Shown here: positions 9,631-17,418 of the stretch, piece by piece
How the letters are laid out: the number at the start of each line of letters is the position of its first letter
Numbering within the stretch: position 1 is the stretch's first letter
Program-made: the position numbers and the translations under genes
Assembly (NCBI RefSeq): GCF_000327285.1
Contig: NZ_HE998567.1
Span: 1,475,347 to 1,539,346 of the forward strand
Length of the DNA stretch: 64,000 nucleotides
Direction: 5' to 3'
DNA from: Holdemania massiliensis AP2
GTDB taxonomy: Bacteria > Bacillota_I > Bacilli_A > Erysipelotrichales > Erysipelotrichaceae
Notes under the pieces: model-generated
Database searches by the model: none
The model's input: only the letters and a program-made list of their open reading frames with translations
Told to the model about the DNA's origin: nothing

Positions 9631-10049
9631 AACCTGCCTTTGTCGTCTGTATCTGCCTTTGATTCTCCCTGTATGCCAGTGTAAATCACTACCAAATCAA
9701 CTTCTGGTCTTAAATATTCCTGTTCAATCACTTCTGATAGACCGTCCGTTTTGAATGAATTTCTATCAAAAAGCTGAAATTCATATAGAATATTTTTGCT
9801 GGTAATACTATGTCGCTTCTCTAACCTCATTCTGAATGTGAACGGTGGTTTCTTCACTTCACGGATAATTTCATCAATCAGCTTATCTATTCTGGAATAG
9901 AATCGTACTTTTGGATTGACGGTAAAATGCCTGTATCGGTCAATGATGTATTGTTCACAATCTACCGTGAATTGGTCTGTATTCAAGCAAAGACAAATGA
10001 CAGATTTTTCAGTCGGTGTATGATATATCTCCAATCTTTTAATATCCAT
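9612..10049 (-). CDS. small conserved-looking ORF between coupling protein and oriT
   Basis: 145 residues, no signal peptide or membrane helix, mixed charge, with a C-terminal stretch VDLVVIYTGIQGES. I do not recognise the family and it has no number in the classical Tn916 scheme as I remember it. The GGAG of its ribosome site lies in the last codons of orf21 (stop at 10055-10057), so it appears translationally coupled to the coupling ATPase. Its last codons form the TTACGGT/ACCGTAA hairpin that borders oriT. An accessory role in DNA processing is a guess from position. Confidence 0.7.
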   Translation of the reverse strand: MDIKRLEIYHTPTEKSVICLCLNTDQFTVDCEQYIIDRYRHFTVNPKVRFYSRIDKLIDEIIREVKKPPFTFRMRLEKRHSITSKNILYEFQLFDRNSFKTDGLSEVIEQEYLRPEVDLVVIYTGIQGESKADTDDKGRFYGLKP

Positions 10050-10054
10050 TACTT

Positions 10055-11449
10055 TTATTTCTCCATTTCTTGTTGTTCTGATGATGGCTTTTTTGTGTCC
10101 TGTCTGCTGTTGGATAACTTTTTAATTTCCTCTAAAAAGTCATGTCCTTTTGGTACAAGGGGAGTATAAAACTCTGATATGACACTTGTTCCTACATCAA
10201 CATAGCCACGACCTTTGATTCGCTTTAAGAAGAAATCCTTTTGTACGTCACTGCCAAACATCATGCCATAGCCCATTTCAGACATACGACCTAAAGCCAC
10301 TCTGAAATTAAACTGGTCACGGATTCCGTCGCCTAGATATTTTGCGTCTGGACGCTGACAAGCCAGTATTAGAAAGAAGCCAGCTTGACGACCTAACATG
10401 ACAATCTGTTTCAACTTATTTATAACTGCGGTGTTTTCTTTTGTTCCCAGCATTTCCATGAAAGCGACATATTCATCAAAGATTAAGAAGTGTGCTGGAA
10501 GTCCTAAGTAAGCATAATTTTCGCCAGTCTTATAATTTTCCATCTGCTTCATTTCCTCACTGCGTTTTATCATTTCTTCATAGAATGTATCAATGCAGGA
10601 AAGCAAGTCTTCTTTTCTGTAGTGGACATTTGCCATCACAGAGCCTAAATCGGCTAAGTCTGCATTTTTCGGGTCTAAGATATACAGCTTAGAATCTGTA
10701 TGAAGCAAGGCTTCAATCAGTGTCAGGATAAAGTAGGTCTTACCGCCACCTGTACCACCAGCTATGAGCATGTGAGGCAGATTGTCATATTCCCACCACA
10801 TATTTTTCATTAAGCAAAGTTTCCCATCATGAGCTTGTACTTCATCAATAGAAATACGACGGGCTATCATATCATAGAGCAAGGTATATTCCACGTAGGA
10901 ATCCTTTAACTCTTTATCCGTCAGCTCACAGTACAAGCCACTTTCTAATTTCTTTTCCAAGTGTAGGAGCTGGTCTTGATATTTCCCCAGAGTGATTTCC
11001 ACTTGTATCTGTATTAAGCCATTTTTAAGGCGATAATAGATTTTAGGGAAGTAGGTTATCTTTTCTTTGGTACGACTGGGGGAATCCTTGAAGAAGCCAT
11101 CTGTTTTGACCTGTTCTGATTCATACCACTTATTTTCAAGAACCATCTTCGCCAGCTTTTGACGGTGGTAGAGTTGTTTAATCGTATCATAGCGATACCG
11201 TTTGAATAGAAACGCCACCAGCAAGCAGACAAGAATTGCGACACTGAAACTGATACTTAAATACGGAATGTCAATCTTATCTGCTTGTGATAGGTTAAAG
11301 TCCTGCCAGTTGACCTGCTGGATTGTCTTCACATGAAACAGTCCGACAACAAGCAGTAAAATAGGCAGTAAGGACGCTACTGTAAAATGAAAGACTAAAT
11401 CTTTGTCACTCGGACGAATCCTTTTACCACGAAAGACACGCTGTTTCAT
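10055..11449 (-). CDS. orf21: TcpA/FtsK-like coupling ATPase (Tn916 Orf21)
   Basis: 464 residues. Two N-terminal membrane helices (about 24-43 and 66-84) lead to an FtsK/SpoIIIE-type motor. Walker A is AGGTGGGKTYF (about 231-241), Walker B HFLIFDEYVAF. This is the type IV coupling protein that brings the MobT-DNA complex to the channel and pumps DNA. It follows orf22 by 39 nt. ATG 11449 has AGGAG 10 nt upstream. Confidence 0.93.
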   Translation of the reverse strand: MKQRVFRGKRIRPSDKDLVFHFTVASLLPILLLVVGLFHVKTIQQVNWQDFNLSQADKIDIPYLSISFSVAILVCLLVAFLFKRYRYDTIKQLYHRQKLAKMVLENKWYESEQVKTDGFFKDSPSRTKEKITYFPKIYYRLKNGLIQIQVEITLGKYQDQLLHLEKKLESGLYCELTDKELKDSYVEYTLLYDMIARRISIDEVQAHDGKLCLMKNMWWEYDNLPHMLIAGGTGGGKTYFILTLIEALLHTDSKLYILDPKNADLADLGSVMANVHYRKEDLLSCIDTFYEEMIKRSEEMKQMENYKTGENYAYLGLPAHFLIFDEYVAFMEMLGTKENTAVINKLKQIVMLGRQAGFFLILACQRPDAKYLGDGIRDQFNFRVALGRMSEMGYGMMFGSDVQKDFFLKRIKGRGYVDVGTSVISEFYTPLVPKGHDFLEEIKKLSNSRQDTKKPSSEQQEMEK

Positions 11450-11488
11450 GTTTGATTTTCTCCTTTCTCTCTAATGGAAGATACGTGG

Positions 11489-11875
11489 CTATTTGTCCGT
11501 AGCAGGTTCTTTCTTAGGTGGCTGTTGATTTCTAAAGGAATTAGAATCCTTTGTCAGCACAATATCGTCTGCCTTGATGTACCAGTCAACATCTGCTCCT
11601 TGAAAGGTAGCAGTAGCGACAGTATCCGCAATGGGATTGATAAGTTCCACCCGTGCGTTATATTCAAACTCTTTCAAAGGCACGCTGGCAGGAATACTTA
11701 CTTGAATCATGCGTCCTTGCCCTTTGGATTTTAAGTCATAGGTACGTTCTTTGATTTCCTCTGAAACCGTACCGTCTTCATTTTGGATTCTCACTTCACG
11801 ACGTAGAGCAGAGAATTTTAATTCTCCAAAAGTCGTGTCTTTATCTAATACGATACCATTTGCTAATCTCATCAT
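11489..11875 (-). CDS. orf22: Tn916 Orf22, HelP-like helicase processivity factor
   Basis: 128 residues, soluble, rich in beta-type segments. It shares the DUF961-like style of orf23 (LxxxDxTFGxLxFxxxxxE), and both resemble HelP of ICEBs1, a single-strand DNA binding factor that helps the host helicase PcrA unwind the element. The tail EPATDK is hydrophilic. It lies 15 nt from orf23. Confidence 0.87.
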   Translation of the reverse strand: MMRLANGIVLDKDTTFGELKFSALRREVRIQNEDGTVSEEIKERTYDLKSKGQGRMIQVSIPASVPLKEFEYNARVELINPIADTVATATFQGADVDWYIKADDIVLTKDSNSFRNQQPPKKEPATDK

Positions 11876-11890
11876 TTTTCCTCTCTTTCT

Positions 11891-12205
11891 TTATTCTTTT
11901 ACCATGTCGTCAGCATGTAAAAGGTAATTTGTAAAACCACGAGTGCCGATTTTATAGCCCTCGGCGGTAATACGTGGATTGACTAACTTAACACGTTCCT
12001 CAAAGCCGAAATGTTTTTCGCCAGCTTCAGCAGGAAGTACGACCACAATATCATCTGCTCTTTGAACGTCTGAATAGAGATTATAGCTTCGAGATAAGAC
12101 GGTTAGATGTCCGTTGATTCTTCGCTGTACGACTTTATCCTCGCCAGCAAATTCTAAATTGCCGAATGTTTTTTCCATCTTGGGAATCACAAATTTAAGT
12201 TCCAT
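11891..12205 (-). CDS. orf23: Tn916 Orf23, HelP-like helicase processivity factor
   Basis: 104 residues, soluble, with the same LEFAGEDK...R core as orf22, so the two are paralogues. The length equals Tn916 Orf23. AAAGGATAGG precedes ATG 12205. It is the first clear gene of the leftward conjugation operon. By analogy with ICEBs1 HelP it should support rolling-circle replication of the excised circle. Confidence 0.87.
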   Translation of the reverse strand: MELKFVIPKMEKTFGNLEFAGEDKVVQRRINGHLTVLSRSYNLYSDVQRADDIVVVLPAEAGEKHFGFEERVKLVNPRITAEGYKIGTRGFTNYLLHADDMVKE

Positions 12206-12335
12206 ATTTTTACCTATCCTTTCTTTTTTATGGTTGAATGAATCTCGTTTGTTTGATGGTCTTTCACGGTGGGGAGCGACCTTTATTCTCTTGTTTTTCT
12301 ATTTTCGTAGTATCACGTCCTTTCAAATCGGGTAA

Positions 12336-12364
12336 AAAAATAGACACCTCATTTTTGAAGTGTC
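12336..12364 (-). terminator. inward-facing terminator at the element end
   Basis: An 8-bp stem with one mismatch is followed on the minus strand by TATTTTTTTA. It would stop transcription coming in from the flanking tRNA/maf operon before it reaches orf23. Confidence 0.6.
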
Positions 12365-12450
12365 CACCTTTTGCCTATTCAATTTTTATTGGAAGTATCT
12401 TTGTTTCTTCACTTTTCAAGGGTAAATCGTCGTATCAAAGCTCATTCATA

Positions 12451-12472
12451 AGTAGTAAATTAGTAGTAAATT
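12451..12472. repeat. tandem 11-bp repeat, probable integrase arm sites
   Basis: AGTAGTAAATT occurs twice in perfect tandem (12451-12461 and 12462-12472), about 70-80 bp inside the inferred element end. Tn916 integrase binds short direct repeats (DR2) in this position with its N-terminal domain. The assignment is by position and repeat form. Confidence 0.65.
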
Positions 12473-12540
12473 GATTGGTTTCGACCTTGATAAAGTGTGA
12501 TAAGTCCAGTGTTTATACGGATAACTAGATTTTCATACTA

Positions 12541-12556
12541 TTTTTGTTATAAAAAT
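12541..12556. other. inferred element-chromosome junction with coupling sequence
   Basis: TTTTT, then GTTATA, then AAAAT. Tn916 insertions carry a 6-nt coupling sequence between a T-rich and an A-rich flank, and GTTATA fits. The chromosomal tRNA terminator begins at 12621, so the end must lie left of that. Confidence 0.55.
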
Positions 12557-12620
12557 AGACTAATATCACAAAAAATCAAAAAGTGGTATGATTTAGGTGC
12601 GATTTGAAAACAAAGGCAAC

Positions 12621-12644
12621 AAAAAAGCCCTTAACTAAGGGCTT
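12621..12644 (-). terminator. terminator of tRNA-Thr(GGT)
   Basis: Stem AAGCCCTTA/TAAGGGCTT followed by a T-run on the minus strand, 10 nt after the tRNA CCA end. Confidence 0.85.
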
Positions 12645-12654
12645 CATCGTCAAC

Positions 12655-12728
12655 TGGTGCCGATACCCAGAATTGAACTGGGAACTGAGCATTACCATTG
12701 CTCCGTTTTACCATTGAACTATATCGGC
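12655..12728 (-). tRNA. tRNA-Thr (GGT)
   Basis: Cloverleaf on the minus strand: acceptor GCCGATA/TATCGGC, anticodon stem GAGCA/TGCTC with loop ATGGTAA, T-stem CCCAG/CTGGG, CCA encoded. Anticodon GGT reads ACC. A good promoter lies upstream. It is the first chromosomal feature beside the conjugative element. Confidence 0.93.
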
Positions 12729-12739
12729 AGGCATTTAAT

Positions 12740-12768
12740 ATAATATCAGGTACTTATAAAAAATGCAA
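12740..12768 (-). promoter_or_regulatory. promoter of tRNA-Thr(GGT)
   Basis: -35 TTGCAT (12763-12768), 17-nt spacer, -10 TATTAT (12740-12745), just after the maf stop codon. Confidence 0.7.
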
Positions 12769-12778
12769 CTATCTTTTT

Positions 12779-13342
12779 TCAGAATCCAAATTTTTTCAAT
12801 GCCCGAATTATGCGAGCAACGGGAAATCCCATAATTGAATAAAAATCACCATTAATTCTTCTTGCCAAAAAGAAGCCTTCGCCCTGAATGCCATACGCTC
12901 CTGCCTTATCCAGCGGTTCACCCGTTTTTACATAAGCTTCAATCTCCTCGGCCTCTAAAGAATAAAACTCCACATCGCTAATATCACAGAAAGAGATTCT
13001 TTGAGTTGATGACAACAAGCAAACCCCGGTCATTACCTGATGCGTTTTACCGGATAACTGAGCGAGCATCATTTTCGCTTCTTCTGAATTTCTAGGTTTA
13101 CCTAAAACCTGCCGCTCTAAAACAACGATGGTATCCGCACCGATTATGACTGCTTCCGGATGTCGATTTAGCACCGTTTGAGCTTTTCGCCAAGCTAATT
13201 CCTCCATCGCAGCTTCCAATGGCAAATTCCGATTTAACGTTTCATCAATGTCAGCAATCTCAATGTCAAACGGAATATGACACCGCTCTAAAAGCTCACG
13301 CCGCCGCGGTGATTGGCTGGCAAGAATTAGTTTCTTTTTCAT
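12779..13342 (-). CDS. maf: Maf-family nucleotide pyrophosphatase
   Basis: 187 residues, the usual Maf length. The N-terminal motif ASQSPRRRELL and the catalytic-region motif GADTIVVL are clear. Maf proteins hydrolyse non-canonical or modified nucleoside triphosphates (dTTP/UTP or m7GTP type), acting as house-cleaning enzymes linked to cell division. Its ATG overlaps the coaX stop by 4 nt, so it is the last gene of the CoA operon. Specificity subtype is not decided here. Confidence 0.95.
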   Translation of the reverse strand: MKKKLILASQSPRRRELLERCHIPFDIEIADIDETLNRNLPLEAAMEELAWRKAQTVLNRHPEAVIIGADTIVVLERQVLGKPRNSEEAKMMLAQLSGKTHQVMTGVCLLSSTQRISFCDISDVEFYSLEAEEIEAYVKTGEPLDKAGAYGIQGEGFFLARRINGDFYSIMGFPVARIIRALKKFGF

Positions 13343-14121
13343 TCCCGGCTTCCTTTCTGATTCTTATCATAAATAATCTTCATCCCTTTGAATGCTAGAT
13401 CCGGGTCATATTCATCAATACAATCCGTTTCTTTGACAAGAATTCGCCCCAAACCTCCAGTTGCGATTACCTTTAGCTGCGGCTGATTCAGCTCAGCTTT
13501 AATCTTTCGAACAAGATATTCCACCTGCCCGATGTATCCATAGACCAATCCTGACTGCATCCCCGTAACCGTATTTTTAGCCAGCACACGTTCTGGTTTA
13601 TTAATCTCAATTTCCGGCAGCTTTGCCGTCATCGACCATAATGCCTGAGCCGCAATTTCAATCCCCGGTGAAATCACCGTATATTCAAACACACCTTTAC
13701 TGGATATGTAATCGTAAGTTGTCGCTGTACCAAAGTCAATCACAAGACACGCCTCATGATACAGATGATAAGCTGCTGCCACATTTACAATTCGATCAGC
13801 CCCTACCTCTTTTGGATTTTCAGAATTTACAGAGATTCCCGTTTTCACGCCCGGTCCGATAATCAGCGGCGTACAATGAAAATATTTGATAACCGCACTC
13901 TCCAGAGAATGCATAATCTTGGGAACAACGCTGGAAATCACTACGTCATGAATCAAAGAACTGTCGATCAGACGTGTCGACAACATTGTCCACAAAACCA
14001 TGCCCAACTCATCCGAAGTTCGTGGTGTTTTGGTCGTTAAGCGAAACGTCGCTTTCAAATCATCGTGATCGAACACGCCTACCGTGATATTCGTGTTCCC
14101 CACATCCAAGGTCATCAACAT
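13339..14121 (-). CDS. coaX: type III pantothenate kinase
   Basis: 260 residues. The N-terminal ATP-binding DVGNTNITVG, the GADRIVN motif and the DFGTATTYD phosphate motif identify CoaX, which phosphorylates pantothenate in the first step of CoA synthesis. It needs a monovalent cation and lacks CoA feedback inhibition in characterised members. It follows coaBC by 3 nt. The start MLMTLDVGN has GGAG 9 nt upstream. Confidence 0.97.
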   Translation of the reverse strand: MLMTLDVGNTNITVGVFDHDDLKATFRLTTKTPRTSDELGMVLWTMLSTRLIDSSLIHDVVISSVVPKIMHSLESAVIKYFHCTPLIIGPGVKTGISVNSENPKEVGADRIVNVAAAYHLYHEACLVIDFGTATTYDYISSKGVFEYTVISPGIEIAAQALWSMTAKLPEIEINKPERVLAKNTVTGMQSGLVYGYIGQVEYLVRKIKAELNQPQLKVIATGGLGRILVKETDCIDEYDPDLAFKGMKIIYDKNQKGSRE

Positions 14122-14124
14122 AAT

Positions 14125-15327
14125 TTATTTCTCCCTTTTTTCTTTTAGGATTGTCAAACAGCGCTCTAACAGTGCATAAGCCAGTTCTTCCTTGCGCATG
14201 ATCGGCAATGCTTCCTCTCCTTGCGCTGTAAGTACGGTAACCCGATTCGTATCAATTCCAAATCCTGCCCCATGTTCCCTTAAATCATTAGCCACAATCA
14301 TATCCGCATGCTTCGACTCCAACTTTGCACGCGCATGCTCCAAAAGCTGCTCCGTTTCCATGGCAAAGCCACAGACTACCTGATCCTCACGTTTTCTTTC
14401 TCCAATTGTTTTTAGAATATCCTGTGTCCGTTTTAGAGTCAGCTGAAATTCCCCTTCTGACTTTTTTATTTTCTGCGCGGCCATTTCGATCGGTGTATAA
14501 TCAGCAACCGCCGCTGCTTTAATAATCAAATCTGAATCTTCAACATACATTAAGAGGGTTTCCGCCATGGATTGAGCGGAAGTCACCGGCATGTCTGCAA
14601 CATTACGCACAGGCGGTAAAGTGGTCGGCCCATGAACTAACGTTACCTTAGCCCCCCAGTTTCGCGCTGCTTTTGCAAGAGCATAACCCATTTTCCCACT
14701 GGAATGATTGGTTAAATAGCGAACTGGATCCAAAGCTTCCTGAGTAGGACCTGCACTCACTAACACCTTCAACCCGGATAACGGCTTTTCTGTAAACAAA
14801 GCCTGTTCAATTTCATCTTCAATCGCCGCTAAAGGAGCAAGGCGGCCTTTGCCTACATCGCCGCATGCCAGCAAACCGCTGTCCGCCTCCACAACCCGCA
14901 TGCCTCTGGTTTTTAACAGACGCAGGTTCTCCTGAGTCGCCGGATTTTCAAGCATTCCGGTATTCATAGCCGGACAAATAATCTTAGGACAGCTGCAGGC
15001 TAAAAAAGTTGTAGTCAGCATATCGTCAGCCAGTCCATGAGCGAACTTGGCGATCACATTGGCAGTCGCCGGGGCAACCACAAAAACATCCGCCTGCTTT
15101 GCCAGCGATACATGCTGAACATGATATTCAAAATTCCGATCAAAGGTATCCACACTGACACGATGACCGCTCAGTGTCTCAAAGGTCAATGGGCTGACAA
15201 ATTCAGTCGCATTTCGGGTCATGATCACATGGACGTCCAAATCTTTCTTTTTTAAGTCACTCGTCAGCTGTGCCGCTTTATAAGCAGCAATTCCACCAGT
15301 AACACCTAATACAACTGTTTTTTTCAC
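14125..15327 (-). CDS. coaBC: bifunctional CoaBC: phosphopantothenoylcysteine synthetase/decarboxylase
   Basis: 400 residues from GTG 15327 (VKKTVVLGVTGG), chosen because GGGAGG ends 5 nt upstream. A longer ATG frame to 15369 has no such site. The N-terminal FMN-dependent decarboxylase half has GVTGGIAAYK, the His in QHVSLAKQAD and the PAMNTGM motif. The C-terminal CTP-dependent synthetase half has NHSSGKMGYALA. It catalyses two successive steps from 4'-phosphopantothenate to 4'-phosphopantetheine. It is followed 3 nt later by coaX. Confidence 0.96.
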   Translation of the reverse strand: MKKTVVLGVTGGIAAYKAAQLTSDLKKKDLDVHVIMTRNATEFVSPLTFETLSGHRVSVDTFDRNFEYHVQHVSLAKQADVFVVAPATANVIAKFAHGLADDMLTTTFLACSCPKIICPAMNTGMLENPATQENLRLLKTRGMRVVEADSGLLACGDVGKGRLAPLAAIEDEIEQALFTEKPLSGLKVLVSAGPTQEALDPVRYLTNHSSGKMGYALAKAARNWGAKVTLVHGPTTLPPVRNVADMPVTSAQSMAETLLMYVEDSDLIIKAAAVADYTPIEMAAQKIKKSEGEFQLTLKRTQDILKTIGERKREDQVVCGFAMETEQLLEHARAKLESKHADMIVANDLREHGAGFGIDTNRVTVLTAQGEEALPIMRKEELAYALLERCLTILKEKREK

Positions 15328-15402
15328 AATATCCTCCCTGCCGACAATGTCGGCCATTTTAAGAATCATGTCTGACTCTAAAGCATCTTCTTAATCCAAT
15401 CG

Positions 15403-16044
15403 TTAATTTGCCGAAGAAGCTTTCCTATACCCTTTAGTCAGAGGCATCAGCGCTCGTCCGACGGCCAGAACAATCAGCGCTCCGATCACCATTTCCATTA
15501 TACCATTTGTCATAACAACGCCCAATAACAAAGCCGCCAACCCGGACAGCGCTACGCCTTTAACTGCAGCATAGGCAGAACCGAAGAAGAAATAGATTCC
15601 CAGCATCACCAGCGTCGTATGCAAAAAGGTGCTGATCAATGCTGAAAACAACAAACTGGCGTTCACTTTCTTCGTTGCCTTCATCATCAAGTTAAACATC
15701 ACGCCGGACAGCCAGCCTAATAAGATCCGGGGACCTAAAGCAATGACCAGACTCGCCAGACCTCCATGGAATTCACCGACTGAATAAAAGGGTGAAAAAA
15801 CAAAAGAAGTAATGGTAGGAGTCAAGGTATTCACGATAACACTGCTGATCCCAAAGATCAATCCCACTACACTCCCTGCTCCAGGCCCCATCAAAACCCC
15901 TGCCAGAATAACAGGGATATGCAGGGTGGTTGCGCGCACTGGACCGATCGGGATATACCCCAGCGGCGTCAGCATCAACACAATTTCGATGCAGCCGAAT
16001 AAAGCCAGCAGCACCATGTTTTTTGTCTTCTGTTTCGATTTCAT
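15403..16044 (-). CDS. ECF transporter S component, probably pantothenate (PanT-like)
   Basis: 213 residues from ATG 16044 (MKSKQKTKNMVLL). The longer frame opens at TTG without a site, whereas AGGAGG lies 12 nt before this ATG. About six membrane helices, with the conserved GCIEIVLMLTPLGYIPIG and TTLHIPVILAGVLMGP of S components that bind a vitamin and dock on a shared ECF module (not in this window). The gene leads coaBC-coaX-maf, so pantothenate is the likely substrate. Confidence 0.85.
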   Translation of the reverse strand: MKSKQKTKNMVLLALFGCIEIVLMLTPLGYIPIGPVRATTLHIPVILAGVLMGPGAGSVVGLIFGISSVIVNTLTPTITSFVFSPFYSVGEFHGGLASLVIALGPRILLGWLSGVMFNLMMKATKKVNASLLFSALISTFLHTTLVMLGIYFFFGSAYAAVKGVALSGLAALLLGVVMTNGIMEMVIGALIVLAVGRALMPLTKGYRKASSAN

Positions 16045-16136
16045 ATTTTTTGTTTTCCTCCTGTCGCTCCATTTCGGATGCAACGTACTGAAATACGAGA
16101 ATCTCTTTCAGCCTCACGATGTTTGATAGAAGTCAC
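16041..16136 (-). CDS. possible 31-codon leader ORF of the pantothenate operon
   Basis: GTG at 16136 has AAAGGAG 7 nt upstream and opens a 31-codon frame whose TGA overlaps the ATG of the S-component gene (ATGA). The peptide is basic and polar (begins VTSIKHREAERD) with no known family. The tight coupling suggests a leader peptide, but chance cannot be excluded for so short a frame. Confidence 0.35.
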   Translation of the reverse strand: MTSIKHREAERDSRISVRCIRNGATGGKQKI

Positions 16137-16186
16137 TTCGGATCTCCTTTAAACGCATGAAAACCAAACTTTGAGAATTCATTTTT

Positions 16187-16214
16187 ATTATACTCAGGAT
16201 CTCCTTTAATTCAA
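16187..16214 (-). promoter_or_regulatory. promoter of the pantothenate/CoA operon
   Basis: -35 TTGAAT (16209-16214), 16-nt spacer, -10 TATAAT (16187-16192). The 13-mer GGATCTCCTTTAA is repeated at 16140-16152 and 16197-16209, once in this promoter and once over the leader ribosome site. Confidence 0.7.
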
Positions 16215-16315
16215 TAGTTCCCTGTCCAACTCTGACAAAAGACTACCAAAAATAGACAAGCCTAAGTTTGTTAAACCTCAGCCATACTAACGATACAAGA
16301 AATGAAGGTGAATGA

Positions 16316-17167
16316 ATGAAGAAAATACCTTATGTATTATTAATCAGTCTGCTTCTGCTAAGTGGATGTCAAAATCGGCCGGAAGACAACGATCTCACGG
16401 CAAAGGTGGGTTCCATCACTGACGACATTCCGGAAATCGATATTCCTCAAACAGATATCGACTTCTCACAATTCAGTACATTAGATTCAAGGATGCAGGC
16501 ATGGGGACTTGGCAAAGACAAAGATGAAAATGGCCAGCCTCAGGATGCAGTGCTTGCCAACGAAAGGTATAAAGCTTATGATACCGTGTTCGTCGGACGT
16601 CCTGATCACAAAGTTTATTTAACCTTTGACAATGGTTATGAAAATGGCAATACGCCAAAAATTCTAGACACACTGAAAGAGAAGAACGTCAGTGCCGTCT
16701 TCTTTGTCACATCCCAATATGTCCTGGAAAATCCTGATTTGATTCGGCGAATGATTGATGAGGGACATATCATCGGCAATCACAGCTATCATCATCATTC
16801 TTTTCCAACGATCAGCATTGAAAAGGTTTATGATGAAATCATGCAGTTAGATGCCTTATTATTAGATCAATTCCAGTACAAGATGACATTAGTCCGCCCG
16901 CCAAAGGGAGAATTCAACGAACAGTCACTGGCCCTCAGCAATCTCTTAGGATATCAAACAGTGCTGTGGTCGTATGCTTACTATGATTACAATGTTGCCG
17001 ATCAGCCTGATCCGACCTCAGCTTTAAAGAAAAATCTGGACAACGCACATCCTGGTGCAATTTATCTTCTGCACTCCGTATCGGATACCAATACCCAGAT
17101 TTTATCAGATTTAATTGAAGGACTGCGAAACTTAAACTATGAAGTTTCCCGCTATGATTTAAAATAG
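16316..17167 (+). CDS. pdaA: PdaA-like polysaccharide deacetylase lipoprotein
   Basis: 283 residues. It has a lipoprotein signal with lipobox LLSGC (Cys about 18), a linker, and a NodB-type deacetylase domain: TFDNGYENG (motif 1 Asp), GNHSYHHHSFP (metal-binding HxxxH type) and RPPKGEFN (Arg motif). The TFDNGYE form is that of PdaA, the N-acetylmuramic acid deacetylase involved in making muramic delta-lactam. It acts outside the membrane on peptidoglycan. AAGGTG precedes the ATG. It stands alone, divergent from the CoA operon. Confidence 0.9.
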   Translation: MKKIPYVLLISLLLLSGCQNRPEDNDLTAKVGSITDDIPEIDIPQTDIDFSQFSTLDSRMQAWGLGKDKDENGQPQDAVLANERYKAYDTVFVGRPDHKVYLTFDNGYENGNTPKILDTLKEKNVSAVFFVTSQYVLENPDLIRRMIDEGHIIGNHSYHHHSFPTISIEKVYDEIMQLDALLLDQFQYKMTLVRPPKGEFNEQSLALSNLLGYQTVLWSYAYYDYNVADQPDPTSALKKNLDNAHPGAIYLLHSVSDTNTQILSDLIEGLRNLNYEVSRYDLK

Positions 17168-17298
17168 TGAAGCCAAAAACTGAAATTAAAATACAAGTTA
17201 ATTGGAATACCGTTACCTGAAAATTGAACATTCCAATTGGGGATAAAAAACAACCGCTGATTAAGGATCTAACCCCCTTGAGTCTGATTCTTCCGTAT

Positions 17299-17359
17299 AA
17301 AAACAAATTTCGTTTCCCTTGCTTATTTATTCCAAGCAGCGGATAAGGAATTTGTTTTT
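17299..17359. terminator. bidirectional terminator between pdaA and mntR-like gene
   Basis: AAAAACAAATT (17299-17309) and AATTTGTTTTT (17349-17359) form an 11-bp stem with A/T runs on both sides, between two convergent genes. Confidence 0.55.
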
Positions 17360-17418
17360 CTTTTTGGCGGATAAATCCCGGTCTGATGATAACAAATTGA
17401 TATTCCTTGCGATATCCG

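Larger units (their letters stand above)
1..12551 (-). mobile_element. Tn916-family conjugative element, conjugation half (partial)
   Basis: The genes occur in the order known for Tn916: orf23, orf22, orf21, oriT, orf20, orf19, orf18 (ardA), orf17, orf16, orf15, orf14, orf13, then the tet(M) leader. All read leftwards. Protein lengths agree with what I recall for Tn916 (orf23 104, orf22 128, orf16 815, ardA 165 residues). The left part of the element (tet(M), regulators, xis, int) is cut off by the window edge. The right boundary is placed at a T-rich, 6-nt, A-rich junction near 12541-12556. This is the usual look of Tn916 insertions, but I inferred it without the empty site. Confidence 0.93.
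12206..12620. other. terminal non-coding part of the element and junction
   Basis: No convincing gene. It holds a hairpin GACACCTC/GAAGTGTC (12343-12350, 12357-12364) with a T-run on its leftward side, a perfect tandem pair of the 11-mer AGTAGTAAATT (12451-12472), and the inferred chromosomal junction at 12541-12556. The short overlapping frames here have no ribosome site or family signal. Confidence 0.6.

Noticed and set aside
12655-12728. tRNA-Thr gene as the attachment site of the conjugative element
   Set aside because: No duplicate of the tRNA 3' end is seen and the element end lies outside the tRNA terminator; Tn916 prefers A/T-rich sites and not tRNA genes.
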